The notes beneath the pieces are model-generated. The model saw only the letters and a program-made list of their open reading frames with translations. It had not been told where the DNA came from and ran no database searches. A DNA stretch of 64,000 nt from NCBI GenBank assembly GCA_020634515.1, contig JACKBL010000008.1, forward strand, positions 296,182-360,181, written 5' to 3'. The translations under genes and the position numbers were made by a program. Position 1 is the stretch's first letter, and each line of letters begins with the position of its first letter. Of the stretch, positions 16,979 through 23,443 are shown one piece after another. The DNA comes from Ardenticatenales bacterium. GTDB taxonomy: Bacteria; Chloroflexota; Anaerolineae; Promineifilales; Promineifilaceae.

Positions 16979-18948
16979 GGCCGGGGTGGTCGCGTTTGGC
17001 TCTGTTAGGCGTGATTTTGCTGGCCGCCTTCCTGCGCCTGTGGCGATTGGGAGAGATGCCGCCGGGTCTGTACCACGATGAGGCGTACAATGGGCTGGAT
17101 GCGCTGGCCTTGACCGAGGGGGCCACGTTTCCCCAGTTTTATGAGGGATGGGAGCTGTACGCGGCGGAGGCGCATGGGGACCATCCGCCCGCGCCGACGC
17201 GCCGGCCGGTCTTTTTTGAGGGGAATTATGGGCGGGAGCCGCTGCACATTTACTTGATGGCGGTGGCGGTGTGGTTGTTGGGGGCGACGCCGGTGGCCGT
17301 GCGAATTGTGCCGGCATTTGCCGGCATCCTCGCCACCTACACCACCTATCTCGCCGCCGCCGCCCTCTACGCCAACGACGAAAAACGCGCCCCCGCCTGG
17401 TTCCCCCTCCTGGCCGCCTTCTTCATCGCCATCTTCTTTCCCAGCGTCCACTTCAGCCGTTTTGGCCTGCGCGTCATTCTCTTCCTGCCCATGACCACCC
17501 TGGCCGTCGCCTGCTACTGGCGCGGCCTGGCCCGGCGTCGGACCGGCGCGCGCGCCGCCCCCTGGTTCCTGGCCGCCGGCTTCTTCGTCGGCCTGGGGCT
17601 GTACACCTACGCCGCCTCCCGCCTCTTTCCCCTCGTCTTTCTCCTCTACGCCCTCCTCCGGGTGGGGCAGGAGCGGAATGCCTGGCGCGCCATTGCCGCC
17701 GACCTGCTGCTCGTTGGCGGCGCGGCGCTGGTCGTCGCCCTGCCGTTGCTGCTCTTCTTCCTCCGCTACCCTTACTTCTTCGTCTTCCGCATCGCCTACG
17801 TCGCCAACAAGGGCAAAGGAACCATCGCCGACCGCCCCTGGCTCACCTGGCTGCTGAACGTGGGGCGCGTGCTGCGCGGGCTGGTGTGGCAAGGGGAAAC
17901 CCACCTGCGCCACAACCTCCCCGGTCGCCCCTTCCTCGACGCCATCCAGTCCGGCTTCCTGGCTTTGGGGTTGGTGCGTGTGGTGCGCCGCCGCGCGCGC
18001 GCCGACCAGTTTCTCCTCATCTGGCTGGCGGTGATGCTGCTGCCGTCCATCCTCAGCGGAGACGCGCCCCATTTTGGCCGCCTGGCGGGAGCCGCGCCGC
18101 CGCTGGCGTTGCTGGCGGCCGGGGGCGTGGTGGGCGCGTGGCGTTGGCTGGCGCAGCGCCGGTCGCCGCGCGTGGCCGCGGGCGCGCTGGCGTTGCTGCT
18201 GCTGGGCAGCGCCTGCCTCACCGGTTACGACTATTTTGTGCGTTACGCGGGGCAGCCAGCGTTAGAGGCGGATTTTTACGCCCCGGATTGGGCATTGGGG
18301 CAATATGCGGCGGCGTTTCCCACGCCGGGGGCGTTGTATCTCTCGCCGACGCAGGAGGAGATGGCGACGATTTATTATGCTTTGGGCGAGAGGCGGGGGG
18401 CGTTGCGCAGTTTTACGGGGAATGGGGGGGCGGTTCCTGCCGGCATTCCCGACCAACCCGCGCTCTATCTCATCCGTCCCGACAGCACGGTGACGCTGGC
18501 GCAGCTACAGGCGGCCTTTCCCGCTGGCGTGATGGGGGCGGAGCGGGACGGGTTTGTGCCTTTTACGGTGGGGGGGGGGGTGGCGCGTATGCCGGCATCC
18601 CTGGCCTCCCCCGCCAACTTCGCCGACCAGATTCACCTGCGCGGCTGGTCCCAGGCGCGCCAGGACGGTCGCCTTGCCGTCACCCTCGTCTGGCAGGCGC
18701 ACACCCGCCCGGAAAAGGCGTACACTGCTTATGTACACGCCCTGGATAGCGCGGGGCAACTCCTGGCGCAGCAAGACCGTCCCCCCGCCGGCTACCCCAC
18801 CACCGACTGGCAGCCCGGCGAAATCGTGCTAGACACCTTCGTCATTGACTTGCCCCCCGACACCCCCGCGACGGTCGCCCTGGAAACCGGCTTTTACGAC
18901 CTCCCCACCCTGACCCCGCTGGGATCGCCTGTCCGTCTCATTCCCTGA
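16975..18948 (+). CDS. GT39-family membrane glycosyltransferase
   Basis: 657 residues from ATG at 16975, which overlaps the upstream stop by four bases (ATGA). The frame is open back to 16777, but that part lies in the previous gene. The first membrane helix is followed by the lumenal DE motif LYHDEAYNGLDAL (about 42-54) of the ArnT/PMT superfamily. About ten further hydrophobic stretches run to residue 440, and a beta-rich tail (about 530-657) resembles that of its neighbour. Donor and acceptor are unknown. The coding sequence contains an uninterrupted run of 11 G at 18570-18580 (Val-Gly-Gly-Gly), a slippage-prone tract that could switch the C-terminal domain out of frame. Octamers at 17309, 17319, 18438 and 18590 mark sharp codon-ending changes. 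Confidence 0.87.
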   Translation: MRPGWSRLALLGVILLAAFLRLWRLGEMPPGLYHDEAYNGLDALALTEGATFPQFYEGWELYAAEAHGDHPPAPTRRPVFFEGNYGREPLHIYLMAVAVWLLGATPVAVRIVPAFAGILATYTTYLAAAALYANDEKRAPAWFPLLAAFFIAIFFPSVHFSRFGLRVILFLPMTTLAVACYWRGLARRRTGARAAPWFLAAGFFVGLGLYTYAASRLFPLVFLLYALLRVGQERNAWRAIAADLLLVGGAALVVALPLLLFFLRYPYFFVFRIAYVANKGKGTIADRPWLTWLLNVGRVLRGLVWQGETHLRHNLPGRPFLDAIQSGFLALGLVRVVRRRARADQFLLIWLAVMLLPSILSGDAPHFGRLAGAAPPLALLAAGGVVGAWRWLAQRRSPRVAAGALALLLLGSACLTGYDYFVRYAGQPALEADFYAPDWALGQYAAAFPTPGALYLSPTQEEMATIYYALGERRGALRSFTGNGGAVPAGIPDQPALYLIRPDSTVTLAQLQAAFPAGVMGAERDGFVPFTVGGGVARMPASLASPANFADQIHLRGWSQARQDGRLAVTLVWQAHTRPEKAYTAYVHALDSAGQLLAQQDRPPAGYPTTDWQPGEIVLDTFVIDLPPDTPATVALETGFYDLPTLTPLGSPVRLIP

Positions 18949-19205
18949 TAGAACGATCTCAGTTGCCCGTGTCTTCAACCCAATTCTCGACTTCCAGCGC
19001 GGCGATTCGGTCGAAATGTTTGCGATTATTGGTAACCAATGTCAATCCATTAGCTATTGCTGTCGCCGCTATCAACAAATCAATGTCATCAACTGGTTGT
19101 CTGCCTTTCCTGGTTTCCGCATAAATCTCAGCCGCAACGTCGGCGACGCTTTGCGTAAATGGGTAAATGATGTTTTGCGCGGCAAATTCAAGAAACGTCG
19201 CTAAT

Positions 19206-19292
19206 GGCTGTCCGCAATTAAATTAGCGGAAATGTGCGGACAGCTTGTCAGTAACCGTCCGAAGAAATGTGAAGTTATTTTTGGGCGGTTAC
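19206..19292 (-). repeat. Repeat family D, copy 1 (inside toxin gene)
   Basis: Two hairpins side by side: GTAACCG...CGGTTAC and GCTGTCCGC...GCGGACAGC joined by TGACAA. The second copy lies in the opposite orientation at 34852-34940 and is nearly identical. It interrupts the PIN-domain toxin gene next to a family E element. It is non-coding, about 88 bp, and probably mobile. Confidence 0.8.
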
Positions 19293-19314
19293 TAACTGAT
19301 TATGGGCATCGCGG

Positions 19315-19411
19315 TGTCTCTGAAAAAACCGGGTTTTTCGAGTGTCCGGCCGAAATTACCAGAGTGGTTCATGCGTAAAAACCCGGTTTTTGGCCTTTTT
19401 TCAGTAGAGTC
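19315..19411 (-). mobile_element. Element E copy 1, disrupting the toxin gene
   Basis: On the minus strand it starts GACTCTACTGAAAAAAGG and ends GGTTTTTTCAGAGAC; an inner pair CCGGGTTTTT/AAAAACCCGG gives a cruciform shape. It is about 97 bp and nearly identical to the copy at 19698-19796, which lies in the opposite direction. It follows the codons for SVIT of the toxin. No target duplication could be recognised. Confidence 0.8.
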
Positions 19412-19514
19412 AGTAATGACGCTGAAACTGATTATGTTATGTTCTTTGAAGTATGCTTCAAATTGAGCTACAACGTGAGGGTATCCACGAAAGAGTAGCG
19501 ACAGGATGTCGGTA

Positions 19515-19857
19515 TCAACCAGCGACGTCTTCATTACTTCTTCTCCGCGCGAAGGCTTGATCTCGACGTTGGCTTATTTCTCTCAAGAAATCTAGAAAAA
19601 TCTCGTCTGGCATGTCTTTCCAGCAGCCGGCAAAGGATTGAAGGGGCGTGGCGGGGACTGTCTCTGATTTTTCCAGGTCTCGCCTGAAAGAATGAATGAC
19701 TCTACTGAAAAAAGGCCAAAAACCGGGTTTTTACACATGAACCACTCTGGTAATTTTGGCCGGGCACTCGAAAAACCCGGTTTTTTCAGTGAAGTCGCTC
19801 CTCTGGAATGAGATCGATTTCCTGCAACACTTTGTTCTTGAGCAATAGCGTACTCAC
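19515..19857 (-). pseudogene. Antitoxin gene (DUF2281-like) split by element E
   Basis: The N-terminal part starts at GTG 19857 (ribosome-binding site GGAGG six bases upstream) and reads MSTLLLKNKVLQEIDLIPEER, then runs into element E and stops. The C-terminal part resumes at 19697 with IHSFRRDLEKS, then PLQSFAGCWKDMPDEIF and LREISQRRDQAF, ending at 19515. The two parts together match the layout of short antitoxins that precede PIN toxins: a helix with IPEE, then FIH.FR, then a SFAG.WKDMP toxin-binding tail. Insertion changed the frame and removed roughly seven codons. The end overlaps the toxin start, the usual arrangement for such pairs. Confidence 0.8.
19698..19796 (+). mobile_element. Element E copy 2, disrupting the antitoxin gene
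   Basis: 99 bp, from GACTCTACTGAAAAAAGG to GGTTTTTTCAGTGAAGTC. Terminal inverted repeats GACTNNACTGAAAAAA match at 14 of 16 positions. It is in opposite orientation to copy 1, so the pair flanks about 285 bp of the toxin-antitoxin locus like a miniature composite element. A more diverged copy lies at 62018-62113. Confidence 0.82.
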
Positions 19858-19876
19858 CGTTACCTCCGCTTGTACC

Positions 19877-19907
19877 TGATCTTTGTTACAAGATTATACA
19901 CGGGGGA
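19877..19907 (-). promoter_or_regulatory. Probable promoter of the broken toxin-antitoxin pair
   Basis: On the minus strand, TTTACG and TATAAT are separated by 17 bases just upstream of the GTG start and GGAGG of the antitoxin remnant. This is a good sigma-A-type match, but it is judged by eye only. Confidence 0.5.
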
Positions 19908-19964
19908 AAGAAAGCCGTAAAAATCAGCTTCCGGGAAGCCCGGTTTTAGGTCAAAAGCGTCTTG

Positions 19965-20510
19965 TCATCCAGGTTGTTGGACATCAAAGCCGCGTGCGGG
20001 AAGGTGATCGGACTTCTCTTGCCAGTGGAGGACCATTTGCTGCTGCGCTTCCGTTTCCGGGGAGGGACGGTGGCCGTCGGGGGTATTTTGTCGCCAGCGG
20101 GCAATCTGGGCCAGGGCCGCGGCGGCATCCCAACCGTGCCGCACCAGGTAGCAGCCAACGACGGTTCCCGTGCGCCCAATGCCGCCCCAGCAGTGAAGGT
20201 AGACGGTGTGCCCTTGCGCCAGGGCGGCGTCCAGGGCGTCAAGGATGGCGGTCATGTGGTCGGGGGTGGGGGTGCTGAAGTCGGGAATAGATAGGCGGTG
20301 GTGGACGATGGCGGGGTGAAGGAAGGGGTGGTAGGGTTTCAGTTCGGTGGGTTCGGTCAGGTTGAGGAAGTAGGAAATGCCGGCATTCCCCAATTTCTCC
20401 AACTTGTCCCGTGCCACCGCCTCGTCCTGTGCCCCCGGATACGCACCCGCCAGCAGTTGTCCGGGCAGCACCCAGTAGGCATTGGGGATGGGAGGGTTGG
20501 GGGAGATCAT
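19965..20510 (-). CDS. Dual-specificity / tyrosine protein phosphatase-like protein
   Basis: 181 residues. The phosphatase signature HCWGGIGRTG (C107, R113) matches the C-x5-R loop of cysteine-dependent protein phosphatases, and IPDFSTP (D77) supplies a plausible general acid. The fold is short and has no membrane segment, so it is cytosolic. Similar proteins dephosphorylate Tyr or Ser/Thr residues or phosphoinositides; the substrate here is unknown. It stands alone on the minus strand between the broken toxin-antitoxin locus and a DMT exporter, with a MITE-A copy in the upstream gap. The start at 20510 gives a normal N-terminal beta strand before GQLLAGAYPG. Confidence 0.85.
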   Translation of the reverse strand: MISPNPPIPNAYWVLPGQLLAGAYPGAQDEAVARDKLEKLGNAGISYFLNLTEPTELKPYHPFLHPAIVHHRLSIPDFSTPTPDHMTAILDALDAALAQGHTVYLHCWGGIGRTGTVVGCYLVRHGWDAAAALAQIARWRQNTPDGHRPSPETEAQQQMVLHWQEKSDHLPARGFDVQQPG

Positions 20511-20615
20511 GGGGTGTTTTCCTTCAACAGTGGTTGGTGGTATTAGCCGCGCCGCGAGTTTAGGCGATAAAGGGACGCGAGAGCGATAATTGATGGGTGA
20601 ATTCCTGAATCTGTG

Positions 20616-20710
20616 GTAACTACTAAGCCAGATTGGACCAATTTGCTCTGGTGAAAATCGCCATTGAACGCGTGAAATTGGTCCAATCTCCAGAGAGCGT
20701 TAGTAGTTAC
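20616..20710 (+). mobile_element. MITE-A, full-length 95-bp copy with 8-bp target duplication
   Basis: Begins GTAACTACTAAGCC and ends GCGTTAGTAGTTAC, giving 11-bp terminal inverted repeats GTAACTACTAA, with an inner inverted pair GATTGGACCAATTT/AAATTGGTCCAATC. It is flanked by AATCTGTG on both sides (20608-20615 and 20711-20718). GTAA ends with 8-bp duplications are the hallmark of IS66-family transposition, so an IS66-type transposase elsewhere in the genome is the likely mobiliser. This is the reference copy for the family. Confidence 0.92.
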
Positions 20711-20742
20711 AATCTGTGAATGGTTAATGTGGCTGGATGGCG

Positions 20743-21672
20743 TCAATTCGGCCAGCGCAGGCGGGTGTAGATGGCGGCCCACCAGTCAATAAAACGGGGC
20801 ACGTTACGTTCGTAGCCGACCAGCAGCACGCTGACCAGGATCATCGCCGCCCCTGCCCACTGCTGCCAGGTAAGCCGTTCGCCCAGCGTGAGATAGGCAA
20901 CCGCCAGCGTGACGATCACCTCCAGCAGCCCAAGGAGCGCCGTTTGCATCCCGCCCAGGTGCTTCACGCCCAGGAACAGCGTGAGGCGGGCGAGCAGGGT
21001 GGCTAATCCCATGAAGATGACGGGCGACCAGGCGGGCGGGGGCATGGTGTGGGTCGCGGCGGGCGTGAGCAGCCAGCCAATGCCGACCACGGCGGCCATG
21101 GCGGTGAGGGCGTAGAGGGTGAAGGTTTGCGCGGGGATGTCGTAGAGAATGCGCTGGCTGAGGACCAACTGCACGGCGTAGGCGAGCGCGCCCAGGAGCA
21201 TGAGGCCGACGCCAACCCAATCGGGCTGGCCGATGCCGCCGCTGGTGAGGATGTAGATGGCCACCACGGCCAGGAACACCCGCCCCAGGGTGAGCCAGGA
21301 GATTTGCTGCCCGGCCAGTCGTAGGAAGAGGGTGACAAAGACGAGGTAGCTGATGTTGATGAGCTGCCCCAGGGAGGCGTCGATGCGGTTGAGGCTGGCG
21401 TAGAAGCAGATGGAGCCGAGGCCATTGATGCTGCCGGCAAAAAGGCTGCTGAGGACGGCGGGCGTGGAAGAGAGGATGGCGCGGCGGGCAAAGAGGAAGA
21501 TGAAGCCCCACAGCAGGACGGCGGCGATCAGGGTGCGCAAGGCAACCAACGTCATCACGTCGATGCCGGCATTAAACGCCAGTTTCGCCAGAATCGGAAT
21601 GACGCCCAGAAAAAGCGGCGACAATAAGGCGGAGGCAAACCCTTTGCCCGTGGCGGTTGATGGGTGGTGCAT
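20743..21672 (-). CDS. EamA/DMT-family transporter
   Basis: 309 residues with about ten membrane segments arranged as two EamA repeats (about 15-145 and 160-295), the standard layout of drug/metabolite exporters. The repeat signature NGLGSICFYASLNRIDASLGQLI and its counterpart HLGGMQTALLGLLEVIVTLAVAYL-type segment are visible. No substrate can be assigned. It stands 28 bp from the end of the receiver-fused enzyme gene (21700) on the same strand, so it may be read from the same transcript. Confidence 0.87.
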   Translation of the reverse strand: MHHPSTATGKGFASALLSPLFLGVIPILAKLAFNAGIDVMTLVALRTLIAAVLLWGFIFLFARRAILSSTPAVLSSLFAGSINGLGSICFYASLNRIDASLGQLINISYLVFVTLFLRLAGQQISWLTLGRVFLAVVAIYILTSGGIGQPDWVGVGLMLLGALAYAVQLVLSQRILYDIPAQTFTLYALTAMAAVVGIGWLLTPAATHTMPPPAWSPVIFMGLATLLARLTLFLGVKHLGGMQTALLGLLEVIVTLAVAYLTLGERLTWQQWAGAAMILVSVLLVGYERNVPRFIDWWAAIYTRLRWPN

Positions 21673-21699
21673 CTTCCATACGACAATCGAAATAAACTG

Positions 21700-23394
21700 C
21701 TAGACCAAAATTTCACGAATGTCTTCGATCAAATCCACGTCCAGGAACGATCCTTTTGGACGCAGGCGGGCAATCTTGCCGCTGAGGCGCAGACGCTCAT
21801 CCGCCGTCAGATCCTTTGCCGTGACCACAATCACGGGGATTTCCTTCAGCGCATTATCCGCCTTCATGGCCTCAATCACGTCGAACCCGTCCAAACCGGG
21901 CATCATCAGGTCCATGATTACCAGATTGGGTCGCGTTGTCTTAATCAACGCCAGCCCTTCCAGACCATCCTGCGCCTCCTCAATCAGGAACTCCCCCTGC
22001 GCCTGCAGAATGCGGCGAATCAGGCGGCTGGCGTCAGGATTGTCCTCCAGAATGGCGATCCGCTGCACGCGCGCGTCCAGCTCTTCCAGCGCCGTCAGCA
22101 GCCCCTCCTCGCGTCCCAGGTTCATTGTATCGTCTAACTGCATATCGCGCCCGATCTGTTCACCCAGGATGTGCTTTTCCACGGGGAAAGTGTGCCCGGA
22201 GCAGTTAATAACGACGGTCTCGCCGGGATCAATGACGCCCGCGCGCACCATTTCAATGACGCCCGCGAACGCGACCGCCGTCGCCGGTTCCACGGAAAGC
22301 CCTTCGATTTTTGCCAGCGCGTGCATGGCGCGAAAAGCGTCCGCGTCGCTGACGGTTTCAAAAACACCCCCATTCTCGGTCATTAAATCGAATAGCACTT
22401 CATAAGCCTGACCAGGCAGCCCCGTGGCCAACACGTTGATGTCCGTGTGTGGGTGTGGTACCTCCAGTGGTTGGCGCTGCCCGCGCCGGAACGCCTGGGC
22501 CATGGGCGCGCAACCGGCCACCTGGATGCAGGCCAGTTTGGGCAGCCGCTCTACCAGCCCCATTTCGCGCAATTCGGCGAACCCTTTCATCACGCCCACG
22601 GGGCCTAATCCACCGCTGACGGCCTGCACGTACCAGTCGGGCGTGCGCCAGGCGGGGACGCTGCCGCCGGGGCGGTAGGGGTCGAGACCAACGGCCAGCG
22701 CGCCCAACTGCTCCGCGATTTCAAAGCCGAGTGTTTTCATCCCTTCTTTGGCGGCAATGCCTTTGATGCCTTCGTCCAGAAAGAGGTTCTTCGTAGCGGC
22801 GAAACGGGCGGCGACTTGCTTGGTCTGATCATAGGTGCCGGTGACTTTGATCACTTCGGTGCCGTAGAGGGCGACTTCGCGCATTTTTTCGGCGGGGACG
22901 GAGCTGGGAACGAATGCCCACAGTTTGATGCCGGCACGGGCGCAGAAAGCCGAGTACGCAATAGCCACATTGCCCGTGGAAGCGACGACCGCTTCACGGC
23001 AGCCCGCCGCCTTCATGGCGGAGACGGCAATCGCCGCCTGCCGGTCTTTGAAGGAGCCGGTCGGCCCCTGGCGCTCGTCCTTGATGTAGAGGCGAGGATG
23101 ACCCAGCATAAGGCCGAGGTTGAGTGCCGGCAAAAGCGGCGTCCAACCTTCGCCCAATGTGACAATATGCGCGTCCTCTTTCACCGGCAGCAGTTCGCGG
23201 TAACGCCACATCGACGCACCGTACTGGCGCAGTCGTTGCGGCCAGCCGGGACCGATGCGCGCCAGATCGTAGACGGCGTCAAGCCATTTTTGCCCACAGT
23301 GGGTGCAGGCGGGTTTTGGCTTGAGTGAGGGCATGGCGTACCCGCAGGCGCGGCATACGACCTGGAAATGAGAGGGATGGGGGCTATCGTTCAA
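21700..23394 (-). CDS. Threonine synthase-like PLP enzyme fused to a response-regulator receiver domain
   Basis: 564 residues from TTG at 23394, which has AAAAGGA five bases upstream; the open frame reaches 23523 but would overlap the kinase gene. Order: zinc ribbon CRACG...CTHCG (Cys 15, 18, 30, 33); a fold-type II PLP domain (about 75-425) with the Schiff-base lysine in GPTGSFKDR (K116), STGNVAIAYS and SGGLGPVGV; then a CheY-like receiver domain (about 443-564) with acidic pocket LEDN, phospho-acceptor Asp in VIMDLMMPG (about D495) and VTAK. Threonine synthase converts O-phosphohomoserine to threonine; the ribbon and core resemble archaeal-type ThrC. The gene is 49 bp downstream of the giant histidine kinase, making that kinase an obvious candidate partner. 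A cysteate-synthase or other PLP lyase activity is possible. Confidence 0.85.
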   Translation of the reverse strand: MNDSPHPSHFQVVCRACGYAMPSLKPKPACTHCGQKWLDAVYDLARIGPGWPQRLRQYGASMWRYRELLPVKEDAHIVTLGEGWTPLLPALNLGLMLGHPRLYIKDERQGPTGSFKDRQAAIAVSAMKAAGCREAVVASTGNVAIAYSAFCARAGIKLWAFVPSSVPAEKMREVALYGTEVIKVTGTYDQTKQVAARFAATKNLFLDEGIKGIAAKEGMKTLGFEIAEQLGALAVGLDPYRPGGSVPAWRTPDWYVQAVSGGLGPVGVMKGFAELREMGLVERLPKLACIQVAGCAPMAQAFRRGQRQPLEVPHPHTDINVLATGLPGQAYEVLFDLMTENGGVFETVSDADAFRAMHALAKIEGLSVEPATAVAFAGVIEMVRAGVIDPGETVVINCSGHTFPVEKHILGEQIGRDMQLDDTMNLGREEGLLTALEELDARVQRIAILEDNPDASRLIRRILQAQGEFLIEEAQDGLEGLALIKTTRPNLVIMDLMMPGLDGFDVIEAMKADNALKEIPVIVVTAKDLTADERLRLSGKIARLRPKGSFLDVDLIEDIREILV

Positions 23395-23443
23395 GTTGGT
23401 CCTTTTGCGAAGAGACGCGCCATGCGCCAGGCAACGCGCGGCG

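Larger units (their letters stand above)
18959..19534 (-). pseudogene. VapC-type PIN toxin gene split by repeats
   Basis: The two halves of one PIN-domain RNase toxin can be read. The N-terminal half (19534 to about 19412) begins MKTSLVDTDILSLLFRG, with the first catalytic Asp, and ends ISFSVIT. The C-terminal half (about 19205 to 18959) reads LATFLEFAAQN ... PVDDIDLLIAATA ... LTLVTNNRKHFDRI, with the DD catalytic pair and the TNN motif. Between them lie a family E element (19315-19411) and a family D element (19206-19292). Both halves are in the same codon phase, but an in-frame stop is met at 19292. About 16 codons usual between the two halves are missing, so a deletion probably accompanied insertion. 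The start overlaps the antitoxin remnant by about 20 bp. No active toxin is expected. Confidence 0.85.

Noticed and set aside
19016..19204. Short plus-strand frame in the toxin remnant
   Set aside because: The minus strand of the same bases encodes the conserved PIN-domain C-terminal half, which explains the open frame.
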